This document shows positions 9,373 through 18,943 of a stretch of 64,000 bases of DNA, piece after piece. This DNA is from an uncultured Clostridium sp. GTDB lineage: Bacteria > Bacillota > Clostridia > Oscillospirales > Acutalibacteraceae. Each line of letters begins with the position of its first letter. Position 1 is the stretch's first letter. The translations under genes were made by a program, and so were the position numbers. Below the pieces are notes generated by a model. The model searched no databases and was not told the origin of the DNA. It worked only from the letters and a program-made list of their open reading frames with translations. The stretch is from positions 62,001 through 126,000 of the forward strand of contig CABRLN010000001.1 of assembly GCA_902471875.1 (NCBI GenBank), in the 5' to 3' direction.

Positions 9373-11991
9373 TTATTGCAAAGCGTCTATAGCGGCTTTA
9401 ATCATAGCTATTTTTTCACGCTCTTTTTCAGCCTGCATTTTTACTTTTTCAACAACATTTGCAGGGGCTTTTCCTATAAAGCCTTGGTTGTTTAACTTGC
9501 CTTCAGACTGTGCAAGCATTTTTTCGGTTTTAGCAAGCTCTTTGTTAAGTCGGCTAAGCTCTTCTTCCTTATCAACCAATTCGTTCATTGGTATATATAT
9601 TTTAGCTTCTGCTGTAACAACTGTAACAGCACCGTCAAGGTCAAAGCTGCTGCCAACCTCAACCTCACTTGCAGATGCCAGCTTGCAAATAAAAGGTGCT
9701 CCGTTTTCAAAAGTTCCTTTTTGTTCTGTTGCTATATACACTTTGGCTTTTCTTGACGGAGGTACATTCATTTCCGAACGTCGTGTACGAATTGCTCTTA
9801 TAGCATTCATAACAACCTCCATTTCTTGTCTTGCTTCAGGGTAGTCAAGGCTGCTTGTAAACTCAGGAAATTTAGCAAGCATAATTGTTTCACCTTCGTG
9901 TGGAAGTGTTTGCCATATTTCCTCTGTAATAAATGGCATAAACGGGTGTAAAAGTCTTAATGCCCTGTCAAGCACCCAAACAAGCACCTGTCTTGCATTT
10001 TGTGCAGATTCGCCTGTGCTTTGAAGCCTTGACTTAGCAAGCTCAATGTACCAGTCGCAATAGCAGTCCCAAATAAAGTCAAATACTTTTTGTACGGCGA
10101 TACCAAGCTCAAATTTATCAAGATTTTCTGTAACCTCTTTTGCAACATTATTTAGTGTGCTTATAATCCACTTGTCTTCAGTTGCCAGTGCTTCAGGAAG
10201 TTTATTTTCAACATTGTGGTCATCAATATTCATATGAACAAATCTTGCGGCGTTCCACAGCTTGTTGGCAAAGTTGCTGCTAAACTCTACTCTTTCATCA
10301 TAAAAACGCATATCATTTCCTGGTGCGTTACCTGTAGCAAGTGTTAGCCTTAGTGCGTCTGCACCATATTTATCAATAATTTCAAGTGGGTCAATGCCGT
10401 TGCCTAAGGATTTGCTCATTTTTCTGCCCTGACTGTCACGAACCAAGCCGTGAATAAGAACAGTGTCAAATGGAACCTTGCCTGTATGTTCAATACCCGA
10501 AAACATCATTCGCATAACCCAGAAAGGAATAATGTCATATCCTGTTACCAAAGTGTTAGTAGGGTAGAAGTAATTAAGCTCCTCTGTGCTTTCTGGCCAG
10601 CCAAGTGTTGAGAAAGGCCATAATGCAGAACTGAACCATGTGTCAAGTGTGTCAGGGTCTTGACGCATTGGTTTGCTGCATTTAGGGCAAACAGCGGTGT
10701 TTTCTTTGGTTACAACAGTTTCACCACAGTTGTCGCAATAAAAAGCAGGAATTTGGTGTCCCCACCATAATTGACGTGAGATACACCAGTCACGAATATT
10801 CTCTAACCAATGGAAATAGGTTTTTTCAAAATGTGAAGGTACAAATTTAGTGTCCCCGTTTTTAACTGCGTCAATAGCAGGCTTAGCGAGAGGCTTCATT
10901 TTAACAAACCACTGCTTAGAAACTCTTGGTTCAACTGTTGTGCCACAGCGGTAACAGGTTCCTACATTATGATTATAATCTTCAATCTTAATTAAAGCAC
11001 CTTCGGCTTCAAGGTCTGCTACAATTGCTTTTCGTGCTTCGTAGCGGTCCATTCCTGCATATTTAGGATAATCATCAACAATTTTAGCATCGTCTGTCAT
11101 TACATTAATAACGGGCAGATTATGTCTTAAACCAACTTCAAAGTCGTTAGGGTCGTGGGCAGGGGTAATTTTAACAACACCTGTACCAAAATCCATTTCA
11201 ACATATTCGTCGGCAATTATCGGAATTTCACGGTGAACGATAGGTAAAATAAGGTTTTTACCGACCATATCCTTGTATCTTTCATCATTAGGGTTTACAG
11301 CTACAGCTGTGTCGCCTAAAAGAGTTTCAGGACGAGTTGTAGCAAGGTCAATATAACCACTTCCGTCAGCCAGCTTATATCTTAAATGCCAAAAATGACC
11401 TGCTTGATCTTCATAATTAACCTCAGCGTCAGAAATTGACGTTAGACAGTGCGGACACCAGTTTATAATTCTTTCGCCACGGTAAATTAAACCTTTTTTG
11501 TACAGGTTTACAAATACCTCTTTTACAGCACGGTTACAGCCTTCGTCCATAGTAAAGCGTTCTCTTTGCCAGTCGCAGCTGCTGCCCATTTTCTTTAGTT
11601 GGTCGCAAATTCTGCCGCCGTATTCCTTTTTCCAGTCCCAAGCACGTTCTAAAAACTTTTCTCTGCCTAGGTCTTCTTTTGTAATGCCCTCTTTACGCAT
11701 AGCCTCAACAATTTTTGCTTCTGTTGCAATAGAGGCATGGTCAGTACCGGGCAGCCACAATGCACAGTAGCCCTGCATTCTGCGATAACGAATAAGAACA
11801 TCCTGCAAGGTGTTGTCCAGTGCATGCCCCATATGCAGCTGACCTGTAATATTTGGTGGCGGCATAACTATAGTATAAGGCTTTTTCTCCTTATCCATTT
11901 CAGCATGGAAATAGTTATTGCTAACCCAAAAGTCATAAATTTTGTCCTCAACCTCGCTTGGGTTGTAAGACTTAGCAAGCTCTTTTGCCAC
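9373..11991 (-). CDS. valS: valine--tRNA ligase
   Basis: Class I synthetase charging tRNA-Val, with the editing domain that removes mis-charged threonine. HMGH is near residue 53 (PPPNITGQLHMGHAL) and KMSKSLGNG near 524. A CxxC...CxxC pair lies in the inserted domain (YCDNCG, CPKCSK), and the C-terminal coiled coil (LSRLNKELAKTEKML) is complete. An in-frame GTG exists at 12012, but the purine-rich GGGAGAG ribosome site lies between it and the GTG at 11991, which has the right spacing and gives the usual start MAKELAKSYNPSEVE; I therefore use 11991. It is transcribed alone, with a promoter at about 12064-12092. Confidence 0.95.
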   Translation of the reverse strand: MAKELAKSYNPSEVEDKIYDFWVSNNYFHAEMDKEKKPYTIVMPPPNITGQLHMGHALDNTLQDVLIRYRRMQGYCALWLPGTDHASIATEAKIVEAMRKEGITKEDLGREKFLERAWDWKKEYGGRICDQLKKMGSSCDWQRERFTMDEGCNRAVKEVFVNLYKKGLIYRGERIINWCPHCLTSISDAEVNYEDQAGHFWHLRYKLADGSGYIDLATTRPETLLGDTAVAVNPNDERYKDMVGKNLILPIVHREIPIIADEYVEMDFGTGVVKITPAHDPNDFEVGLRHNLPVINVMTDDAKIVDDYPKYAGMDRYEARKAIVADLEAEGALIKIEDYNHNVGTCYRCGTTVEPRVSKQWFVKMKPLAKPAIDAVKNGDTKFVPSHFEKTYFHWLENIRDWCISRQLWWGHQIPAFYCDNCGETVVTKENTAVCPKCSKPMRQDPDTLDTWFSSALWPFSTLGWPESTEELNYFYPTNTLVTGYDIIPFWVMRMMFSGIEHTGKVPFDTVLIHGLVRDSQGRKMSKSLGNGIDPLEIIDKYGADALRLTLATGNAPGNDMRFYDERVEFSSNFANKLWNAARFVHMNIDDHNVENKLPEALATEDKWIISTLNNVAKEVTENLDKFELGIAVQKVFDFIWDCYCDWYIELAKSRLQSTGESAQNARQVLVWVLDRALRLLHPFMPFITEEIWQTLPHEGETIMLAKFPEFTSSLDYPEARQEMEVVMNAIRAIRTRRSEMNVPPSRKAKVYIATEQKGTFENGAPFICKLASASEVEVGSSFDLDGAVTVVTAEAKIYIPMNELVDKEEELSRLNKELAKTEKMLAQSEGKLNNQGFIGKAPANVVEKVKMQAEKEREKIAMIKAAIDALQ

Positions 11992-12063
11992 TTCAATTCT
12001 CTCCCTTTTCACTTATTATTACGAATTTAAAAATCCGATTATTTTATACTTACATACCCTTTA

Positions 12064-12092
12064 ATTATCCCATTCTTATACAATTTTGTCAA
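12064..12092 (-). promoter_or_regulatory. promoter of valS
   Basis: On the minus strand TTGACA (12087-12092), a 17-bp spacer and GATAAT (12064-12069) form a good sigma-A promoter, with a start near 12057 and a leader of about 65 nt. No T-box motif is present in this leader, so valS is not under the tRNA control seen for cysS. Nothing else recognisable lies in 11992-12240. Confidence 0.75.
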
Positions 12093-12244
12093 TGGGGTAG
12101 TAAAGATGAGAGAAAATAATTTGCCAATAAAGTTAAAAAGTTTTAAAAGAAAATTAAGTTAAATATTGGCTGTGCAAATGTGAAATTGCTTTATTAAGAT
12201 AATTTAATGTATTGTTAGATTTGATATGAAAGAATAAGTATTAA

Positions 12245-12283
12245 AAAACGGATATTCACATTATTATTGTGAGTATCCGTTTT
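12245..12283 (-). terminator. terminator after the lipoprotein gene
   Basis: A 15-bp stem with one mismatch (12245-12259 with 12269-12283) has T-rich sequence on its minus-strand 3' side, 20 bp past the lipoprotein gene stop. It ends the nth-lepA-lipoprotein transcript. Confidence 0.85.
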
Positions 12284-12302
12284 AATTTTATATTAAAGAA
12301 GT

Positions 12303-12800
12303 TTAAGTTGTTGAACTCTCTTTTGTATAAGCATTGTCTGAGTTGATAAAATAGATAGTATCATTGTTAAGAGTCCAATAATTTTTGTGGTTATTCTTTG
12401 TATATTCTTTAAAATCATCAGGTTCAAGATAATTAAGGATTATAAGTTTGTCATTACTTTCGTCAATAATTCGCAGGGTGTTTTCAGTGTTTAAAGAGTA
12501 TTTTTGTTCTTTTGAGCATTCAATTTTAGGGCTTATAATTTTCATTACATTTGTTGTGTTATTTTCTGAAAAAGTAAAGCTGTTTTTACCGTTGCTCCAT
12601 TTGCCTGCAAGGTCTTTTACCTGAATTGGTGTAATTTGTGATGAAGATGTATCTGTACTGGAGCTTATCTGACTGTTTTGGTTGCTGTTTGTGTCGGTAG
12701 TGCTGTTGTTTTCTGTATTGCTGTTACCACATCCTGCACCTGCAATTACAAGTGTTAAACACACTAATATTAATGATGATAATTTTAATAGCTTTTTCAT
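12303..12800 (-). CDS. small lipoprotein of unknown function
   Basis: 165 residues. The N-terminus MKKLLKLSSLILVCLTLVI followed by AGAGC is a lipoprotein signal peptide with the lipobox cysteine at about residue 24, so the mature protein should be lipid-anchored on the outer face of the membrane. A Ser/Thr/Asn-rich linker follows (residues 25-58), then a globular domain of about 100 residues that begins LAGKWSNGKNSFTF and resembles small beta-rich lipocalin-like or DUF domains, though I cannot name it. It sits 28 bp after lepA and is probably read through from it. No enzymatic motif is visible. Confidence 0.75.
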   Translation of the reverse strand: MKKLLKLSSLILVCLTLVIAGAGCGNSNTENNSTTDTNSNQNSQISSSTDTSSSQITPIQVKDLAGKWSNGKNSFTFSENNTTNVMKIISPKIECSKEQKYSLNTENTLRIIDESNDKLIILNYLEPDDFKEYTKNNHKNYWTLNNDTIYFINSDNAYTKESSTT

Positions 12801-12828
12801 TAGTAAAATCTCCTTTTGCCTTACGTCA

Positions 12829-14640
12829 TTATTCGGAGTCTAGCTTCAAGACTGCCATAAAGGCGTCTTGCGGAACTTCTACACTGCCAAGCTGACGCAT
12901 TCTTTTTTTACCTTCCTTTTGCTTTTCAAGCAGCTTTTTCTTACGGGTAATGTCACCGCCGTAGCATTTTGCAAGTACATCCTTACGCATAGCTTTAACT
13001 GTTTCACGGGCTATAATTTTACCGCCAATACAAGCCTGAATAGGTACTTCAAAAAGCTGTCTTGGAATTTTCTCTTTCAGTTTTTCAGTCATTTTTCTTG
13101 CACGTGTATATGCTTTGTCTGAATGAATTATAAACGAAAGTGCATCTACAATTTCACCATTAAGCATAATGTCAAGCTTAACAAGCTTACTTTCGGCATA
13201 GTCAGAAAGCTCGTAGTCAAAAGACGCATAACCACGGGTTCTTGATTTTAATGTGTCAAAAAAGTCGTAAACAATTTCTGCAAGAGGAAGTTCATAGTGT
13301 ATGTCAACCCTGTCGTTGTCAATATAGGTCATATCTTTAAATACACCGCGTCGGTCCTGACAAAGCTCCATAATATTTCCCACATATTCCGACGGTGCGT
13401 AAATATGGGCGTTTGTCATTGGTTCTTCTGCCTTTGAAATAAGTGCAGGGTCCGGGTAATTTGTAGGGTTGTCTATCATCTCCACTGTACCATCGGTTTT
13501 TGTTATTCTGAAAATAACGCTTGGTGCAGTTGTAATAAGGTCAAGGTTATATTCACGCTCCAGACGTTCTTGTATAATTTCCATATGAAGCAAACCTAAA
13601 AATCCACATCTAAAGCCAAAGCCAAGTGCAACCGAGGTTTCAGGTTCAAAGGAAAGCGAGGCGTCATTAAGCTTAAGCTTTTCAAGAGCATCACGCAAAT
13701 CTGTGTATTTTGCACCGTCAGCAGGGTAAACACCGCAGTAAACCATTGACTGCACCTCACGGTAGCCCGGCAAAGGCTCGCTTGCAGGATTTTCAGCAAG
13801 AGTTACGGTGTCACCTACTTTAGCGTCCTGTACGCTTTTAATAGCTGCGGCAATGTAACCAACCTCGCCGGCACAAAGCTCTTTAGTAGGCTCAAGAGAT
13901 GTTGCACGCATATATCCAAGCTCAACCACAGTAAAGGTTGCACCTGTTGCCATAAGCTTTATTTCGTCACCAACCTTAACAACACCGTCTTTTACTCTTA
14001 TATAAATTATAACACCTTTGTATGCATCATAGTAAGAGTCAAAAATAAGTGCCTGTAAAGGTTTAGTGTCATCACCTGTAGGTGCAGGAACGTCTGTAAC
14101 AATTCTTTCCATTACGTCGTGTATATTAATACCTGCTTTGGCAGAAACCTCAGGTGCGTCTTCAGCAGGTATGCCTATTACGTCTTCGATTTCTTCTTTA
14201 ACTCGCTTTGGGTCGGCACTTGGTAAATCTATTTTATTAACTACAGGTACAATTTCAAGTCCGCTGTCAACAGCAAGATATGTGTTGGCAAGGGTTTGAG
14301 CCTCTATACCTTGTGAGGCATCTACAACCAATACAGCACCTTCGCAAGCTGCCAGTGAACGTGAAACCTCGTAGTTGAAGTCAACGTGTCCCGGTGTGTC
14401 AATAAGGTTAAAAACGTAGCTGTTGCCATTGTCTGCTTTATATAGTAATGTTACAGCATGTGCCTTAATGGTAATGCCACGTTCACGTTCAAGGTCCATA
14501 TTATCAAGCAGCTGGTCTTCCATTTCTCGCAGTGCTACAGATTCGGTTTGCTCTAAAATTCTGTCGGCAAGTGTGCTTTTGCCGTGGTCAATGTGAGCAA
14601 TTATACTAAAATTTCTTATTAATTCCTTTGGGTAAGACAT
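12829..14640 (-). CDS. lepA: elongation factor 4 (LepA), ribosome back-translocase GTPase
   Basis: Translational GTPase that acts on stalled or mis-translocated ribosomes; 603 residues, standard for LepA. The G1 loop AHIDHGKST is at residues 15-23, G3 DTPGH at about 79-83 and G4 NKID at about 133-136. The LepA-specific C-terminal domain ends with IGGKIIARETVKAMRKDVLAKCYGGDITRKKKLLEKQKEGKKRMR. It lies 26 bp after nth on the same strand and 28 bp before the lipoprotein gene, so the three probably form one operon. Identification is certain. Confidence 0.97.
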   Translation of the reverse strand: MSYPKELIRNFSIIAHIDHGKSTLADRILEQTESVALREMEDQLLDNMDLERERGITIKAHAVTLLYKADNGNSYVFNLIDTPGHVDFNYEVSRSLAACEGAVLVVDASQGIEAQTLANTYLAVDSGLEIVPVVNKIDLPSADPKRVKEEIEDVIGIPAEDAPEVSAKAGINIHDVMERIVTDVPAPTGDDTKPLQALIFDSYYDAYKGVIIYIRVKDGVVKVGDEIKLMATGATFTVVELGYMRATSLEPTKELCAGEVGYIAAAIKSVQDAKVGDTVTLAENPASEPLPGYREVQSMVYCGVYPADGAKYTDLRDALEKLKLNDASLSFEPETSVALGFGFRCGFLGLLHMEIIQERLEREYNLDLITTAPSVIFRITKTDGTVEMIDNPTNYPDPALISKAEEPMTNAHIYAPSEYVGNIMELCQDRRGVFKDMTYIDNDRVDIHYELPLAEIVYDFFDTLKSRTRGYASFDYELSDYAESKLVKLDIMLNGEIVDALSFIIHSDKAYTRARKMTEKLKEKIPRQLFEVPIQACIGGKIIARETVKAMRKDVLAKCYGGDITRKKKLLEKQKEGKKRMRQLGSVEVPQDAFMAVLKLDSE

Positions 14641-14666
14641 TTCACATCGCCTTTCGTTATATAAAA

Positions 14667-15305
14667 TTATTTTTTGTTTTCAAGTGCAAATTTACAAAAG
14701 CTGTTCATGCAGCATATGTCGCATTTTGGGCTTCTTGCATTACATACAGCTCTGCCGTGCAGTACAAGTCTGTGGCAGAAGTCATTAGACTCTTCAGGCG
14801 GCAAAATATCCCGCAAAATTTTTTCTATTTTAGCAGCGTCTTTTATATTGTGAAAGCCCAATTTGCCGGTTATTCTTATACAATGTGTGTCAACCACAAC
14901 AGCAGGCTTATGAAAAATATCACCCACAACCAAATTTGCGGTTTTTCTGCCTATACCCGGCAGGGTTATAAGCTGCTCAATAGTGTCAGGTACAATTCCG
15001 TTAAAGTTGTCACGCAGTGCAATGCACATTGCAACAATGTCTTTTGCTTTTGTTTTATATAAGCCGCAGCTTTTAATCAACTCTTCAACATCTTCTACCT
15101 TGGCGTTTGCAAATTCGTCAACATTTTTATAGGTTGCAAACAACTGTGGTGTAACTATATTAACCCTTGCGTCTGTGCATTGTGCAGCCAGTCTTGTAGC
15201 TATAAGCAGCTGTAAAGGGTCTGTATATACAAGTGAGCATATAGCGTCAGGATATTCCTTTTTTAAGGCGTCAACAGCCAACAATGCACGTTTTTTATCT
15301 GTCAT
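14667..15305 (-). CDS. nth: endonuclease III (DNA glycosylase/AP lyase)
   Basis: Base-excision repair enzyme for oxidised pyrimidines; about 212 residues. The helix-hairpin-helix motif LPGIGRKTANLVVGD carries the catalytic Lys, and the catalytic Asp is in VVDTHCIR. The C-terminal [4Fe-4S] cluster ligands are spaced C-x6-C-x2-C-x5-C (CNARSPKCDICCMNSFC). I use the ATG at 15305, which has GGAGG nine bases upstream; an in-frame TTG at 15314 is too close to it. First gene of the nth-lepA-lipoprotein operon, with a promoter at about 15342-15370. Confidence 0.94.
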   Translation of the reverse strand: MTDKKRALLAVDALKKEYPDAICSLVYTDPLQLLIATRLAAQCTDARVNIVTPQLFATYKNVDEFANAKVEDVEELIKSCGLYKTKAKDIVAMCIALRDNFNGIVPDTIEQLITLPGIGRKTANLVVGDIFHKPAVVVDTHCIRITGKLGFHNIKDAAKIEKILRDILPPEESNDFCHRLVLHGRAVCNARSPKCDICCMNSFCKFALENKK

Positions 15306-15341
15306 TGCATACAACCTCCATTATAAAGTATATTCCTAATC

Positions 15342-15370
15342 ATAATACCACAAATAATTATTTTTGTCAG
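15342..15370 (-). promoter_or_regulatory. promoter of nth-lepA-lipoprotein operon
   Basis: On the minus strand CTGACA (15365-15370), a 17-bp spacer and TATTAT (15342-15347) give a plausible sigma-A promoter with a start about 30 nt before the nth ATG. Confidence 0.65.
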
Positions 15371-15614
15371 TACCTAAAAAGAAAATGAGATAATTATTTT
15401 TAATTGCCAATAGGTTGTGGTAATTATTTATTTAAATTGGAAAGTTAGACAAATAAATACAGAATATCTTAAAATTCGTAATTATTATTAAAAAACTGTA
15501 TTTGTTTTACAGACAAATTATGATATAATTAAATGAATAAGGTAACATTTACTGGTTATCGAGAAAACAATATTTTCTTATTGAAATTAGTATTATAAAC
15601 TGGGAGATTATGAT

Positions 15615-16343
15615 ATGTACAAAAATTATTTATTTGACCTGTACGGAACATTGGTTGACATTAATACAAATGAATGGAAAACATACCTGTGGGATAAAAT
15701 GTCAGAACTTTACGGTTTTGAGGGTGCAAGCTATAAACCTATGGAATTAAAAAGAGAATATTTAGCACAAGTTGAGAAGGAAAAACAAGATGTAAGAAAA
15801 AAACATCCTCAATTTATCCATGTTGATATTCGCCTTGAAAAAGTGTTTGAAGATTTATTAAAAAATAAGGGAATTGAACCGCCAAAAAATTTTGGAAAAA
15901 ATATTGCAAAAACCTTTAGGGTTATTTCAACAAAATATATTAAGCTTTATGACGGTGTTGAGGATTTGCTTATTTCTTTAAAACAGGCAGGCAAAAATGT
16001 GTATTTACTTACTAACGCACAGCGTTGGTTTACGGCACCTGAAATTAAAATGTTAGGTTTAGAAGACAAGTTTGACGGCATTGTAATATCGTCAGACGAA
16101 TATACCTGCAAGCCCGACAAAGCATTTTACAATATTATTTTGGAAAGATATAATCTTGACCCGAAAGAAACTATTATGATAGGAAACGACTGTAAAACAG
16201 ATATTCTGGGTTCTTATAATGCAGGTTTGGATTCATTATATATTCATTCAAATATTTCACCGGAAATTACAGTTGAGCTAAAAAGCAAATTTCAGGTTAT
16301 GGACGGCGACTTTAAAAAGATTAAAGATTTGATTATAAAATAA
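15615..16343 (+). CDS. HAD-superfamily hydrolase with D-x-Y-G-T motif
   Basis: 242 residues, HAD subfamily IA. Motif I is FDLYGTLVD: the nucleophile Asp is present, but the second, acid/base Asp of phosphatases is a Tyr. Motif II is LLTNAQ, motif III is CKPDKAFY, motif IV is GNDCKTDILG. The alpha-helical cap is at residues 20-85. The D-x-Y-G-T form occurs in YjjG-like nucleotidases and in 2-haloacid dehalogenases, so the substrate is uncertain; a house-cleaning nucleotidase is the most likely role. A probable -10 (TATAAT) lies at 15524-15529. The GGGAGA ribosome site fits the ATG at 15615. The next gene is 39 bp downstream. Confidence 0.85.
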   Translation: MYKNYLFDLYGTLVDINTNEWKTYLWDKMSELYGFEGASYKPMELKREYLAQVEKEKQDVRKKHPQFIHVDIRLEKVFEDLLKNKGIEPPKNFGKNIAKTFRVISTKYIKLYDGVEDLLISLKQAGKNVYLLTNAQRWFTAPEIKMLGLEDKFDGIVISSDEYTCKPDKAFYNIILERYNLDPKETIMIGNDCKTDILGSYNAGLDSLYIHSNISPEITVELKSKFQVMDGDFKKIKDLIIK

Positions 16344-16382
16344 AATTTTTACCAACAATATTATTGAAAGGTGTTGATAATT

Positions 16383-18149
16383 TTGAAAAAAGGTAAAATA
16401 GCAATTATAATTGTTCTTGTAGTGACAGGAGTATTGTTATTAGGAGGAGCAGGTGTATTTTATACTGTAAGTGACGGCACATTTGACCCGGCTGTTCTTA
16501 CAAATATTTTTACAAATACGACAGAACCTGATACAACGCCTGCAACAGAGCCTGCAACAAAAAAACCAACTCAGCCGCCTACTGACCCAATACCTGAAAT
16601 ACAGGCAGAAATTTCTAACCAAAATCTTGATGTTACCGGTAGTGAAACAGCACAAATTAGTGCAAAGGTAAATGGAACAAGTAATAAGAAGTATAATATT
16701 CGTTATACAACGTCAGACGAAAATATTGCTTCAGTGGATACAACGGGTTTGGTTACCCCAATGAGTAAGGGTGAATGTCAGGTTGGCGTTTATGTTGAAG
16801 GCTATGATACCACAATAAAAAACTTTACTGTAACTGTAAGTGACTATAGAATTGATGAAATAAATGTATTAAATGAGTATTTATTTAGTTTAAAAACAAC
16901 AGAGGAATACACCTATGCAAAAACCAAAAAAGGAAATGCTAAAATATCAGGCTGTAAAATTGATGATTTTAACAACGATGGAAGTTATGAGTTGTTTATT
17001 ATTTATAAAATGGCAGATAACTTCCAAAAAGCAAAGGTTGTAAGTGTTTCTAGCGGTGTTGCTGTGGTTAGTGAAACCAACAAAGATTACTCTGATATTG
17101 TAAATTCCGGGTATTCTTCATATATTGAAGATATTTATGTTGATGCAAACGGCAACATAAATATTCTTGCCGAATACAGCAGAATAGCTTCTGATTATTC
17201 TGACAAAACAACAGAATTATATACAACCGTTGGCGGAGCAGTTAAGCAAACTCAGTATTATTGCAAAGAGCCTACAAAGCTTGGCGACATGGATAAAAAG
17301 GCTGTATATAAAATAGACGATAAAAAGAAAGAGCGTGATGAATATACAACGCTATATACTTCTTTAAAAACATCAAGAGAATTGTTTGATGATTATATTT
17401 CAATAGTTACAAGACTTTCTGAGGGCAATTACACAAAGGCAGAAATGCCTGCTGACATTGGCACAGCATATTATAAACGTGTTAAGTGGACAAGCAGTGA
17501 CCCAAAAATTGCAGCTGTTAGTGATAGTGGAGTTATTACAGGTGCAAGTAAGGCAGGTGCTTGTACAGTAACCGGCACAATAGCGGGTTTTGACACACCT
17601 GTTTGTAAAATGACTGTTGAGGTTTCGGCTGTTACAGATGAATTTGCCAGCTATATTGACAGCATAAAGGACAAATATATTGTGGGCGAGGCTGGTAATA
17701 AAATGAAGCTGTACGGCTACTATGTAACAGACCTTGACGGTGACGGCACTACCGATTTACTGCTGTACTATACAGGCGGCAATGGCTGCCAGCTTAATAT
17801 GATGCATTTTGTGGGAACAAATCCAAGTACACAAACACTTAAAAGTGCCACAACAGAAAACGGTGTAAGCTGTATTTTAGACCTTTATATAGACAGTATG
17901 AATAACAATGCGGCAATGCTTTATGTTGCCAATGTAAAGAAAACTGATAAGAGTTTAGAAACAAACTTTAGCTATGAAACCTTTGAAAATGGGCAGTTTG
18001 TTCCAAGTGCCAGTGAATATACCTATATTGAAAATTCTTCAATCGGCAAAAAGGAATTTAAGGTTGGCGGTTCTAATGTAGAAGAAGAGAATTTTAACGA
18101 TATGCTTAACAGGTACAGAAAAATGGGCGATTGGACTTTGGTTAAGTAA
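16383..18149 (+). CDS. membrane-anchored surface protein with Ig-like (BIG2) domains and FG-GAP-like segments
   Basis: About 588 residues. An N-terminal transmembrane anchor (IAIIIVLVVTGVLLLGGAGV) is followed by a Thr/Pro linker (PATEPATKKPTQPPT). A first BIG2-like domain lies at about residues 70-150 (YTTSDENIASVDTTGLVTPMS) and a second at about 340-410 (KWTSSDPKIAAVSDSGVITG). Each is followed by a segment with a Ca-binding-like repeat, DFNNDGSYELFII and DLDGDGTTDLLLY, as seen in FG-GAP/VCBS proteins. The architecture thus looks like an internal duplication of a BIG2 plus FG-GAP-like unit. The protein probably acts at the cell surface in binding. Start codons are ambiguous: GTG 16371, TTG 16374 and TTG 16383 are in frame; GAAAGG fits the last best. 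Confidence 0.75.
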   Translation: MKKGKIAIIIVLVVTGVLLLGGAGVFYTVSDGTFDPAVLTNIFTNTTEPDTTPATEPATKKPTQPPTDPIPEIQAEISNQNLDVTGSETAQISAKVNGTSNKKYNIRYTTSDENIASVDTTGLVTPMSKGECQVGVYVEGYDTTIKNFTVTVSDYRIDEINVLNEYLFSLKTTEEYTYAKTKKGNAKISGCKIDDFNNDGSYELFIIYKMADNFQKAKVVSVSSGVAVVSETNKDYSDIVNSGYSSYIEDIYVDANGNINILAEYSRIASDYSDKTTELYTTVGGAVKQTQYYCKEPTKLGDMDKKAVYKIDDKKKERDEYTTLYTSLKTSRELFDDYISIVTRLSEGNYTKAEMPADIGTAYYKRVKWTSSDPKIAAVSDSGVITGASKAGACTVTGTIAGFDTPVCKMTVEVSAVTDEFASYIDSIKDKYIVGEAGNKMKLYGYYVTDLDGDGTTDLLLYYTGGNGCQLNMMHFVGTNPSTQTLKSATTENGVSCILDLYIDSMNNNAAMLYVANVKKTDKSLETNFSYETFENGQFVPSASEYTYIENSSIGKKEFKVGGSNVEEENFNDMLNRYRKMGDWTLVK

Positions 18150-18167
18150 AGCAATATAATAAAATTC

Positions 18168-18246
18168 AGTTCGGCTGAAGATATGTTTTGATGTGTCTTT
18201 TTTCTTTATTAACAGATTCATCAATATCGTCAGCCGACTATTTTTA
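18168..18246 (+). terminator. long hairpin terminator after the Ig-like protein gene
   Basis: The arms around 18168-18178 (AGTTCGGCTGA) and 18230-18239 (TCAGCCGACT) pair with one bulge, inner segments (GATAT with ATATC, GATG with CATC) extend the stem, and ATTTTTAT follows. It overlaps the apparent start of an open frame at 18188, another reason to prefer the later start for the next gene. Confidence 0.6.
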
Positions 18247-18274
18247 TACCGGTTTAACGGACAGGAGAATATTT

Positions 18275-18943
18275 ATGAGTAAAATTCAAGGTGTAATATT
18301 TGATATGGACGGTCTTATGATAGACACAGAAAAATGGCTGCAAAAGTATTATGTGCAGGCAGCAGAAAAGCTGGGATTTCCTATGAAGCCTGAGCATGTG
18401 CTCGAAATTCGCAGTTTACCTGCCGAATATGCAATTCCAAAGTTAAAAAAATTGGTTTGTGAAAGCTTTGACTACTATGCTGTAAAGGAACTTCGAAAAG
18501 AATATATGAGTAAGCACATAGAACAGCATGGCATAGACAAGAAAAAAGGTCTTGATGAGCTTTTAAAATATATAAAAGCAAAGAGTTTAAAATGTGCTGT
18601 TGCAACGGCTACACCACCGAATAGAACAAAACAGTATTTAGAAAAACTGAATATACTGAACTATTTTGACCAAATTGTATGTGCCGCAATGGTAAAGCAC
18701 GGTAAACCAGAGCCTGATATTTATATTGAAGCGTCAAACAGGCTGCAATTAAAACCCGAAAATTGCATTGCCCTTGAAGATTCACCAAACGGTGTGCTGT
18801 CGGCATATAGGGCAGGCTGTGTAACTGTAATGGTACCTGACCTTACTCAGCCTGATAAAGAAACTGCGAAAATCATTTATAAAAAAGCTGATGATCTTTC
18901 TAAGGTTATAAATATTATTGATGAAATAAACGGGGATATTTAA
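18275..18943 (+). CDS. HAD-superfamily phosphatase, beta-phosphoglucomutase-like
   Basis: 222 residues, HAD subfamily IA variant 3. Motif I FDMDGLMIDTE carries both catalytic Asp residues, motif II is AVATATPPNR, motif III is HGKPEPDIY and motif IV is ALEDSPNGVLSAYRAG, the classic beta-phosphoglucomutase/sugar-phosphatase set. The cap domain is at residues 18-85. It probably dephosphorylates or isomerises a sugar phosphate; the exact substrate cannot be told. The ATG at 18275 has ACAGGAGAA upstream; earlier in-frame codons lie inside the terminator hairpin of the previous gene. Confidence 0.87.
   Translation: MSKIQGVIFDMDGLMIDTEKWLQKYYVQAAEKLGFPMKPEHVLEIRSLPAEYAIPKLKKLVCESFDYYAVKELRKEYMSKHIEQHGIDKKKGLDELLKYIKAKSLKCAVATATPPNRTKQYLEKLNILNYFDQIVCAAMVKHGKPEPDIYIEASNRLQLKPENCIALEDSPNGVLSAYRAGCVTVMVPDLTQPDKETAKIIYKKADDLSKVINIIDEINGDI

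Noticed and set aside
11992..12240. Possible T-box or other riboswitch in front of valS
   Set aside because: No T-box core or specifier arrangement is visible on the minus strand; only a promoter and a short leader are supported.
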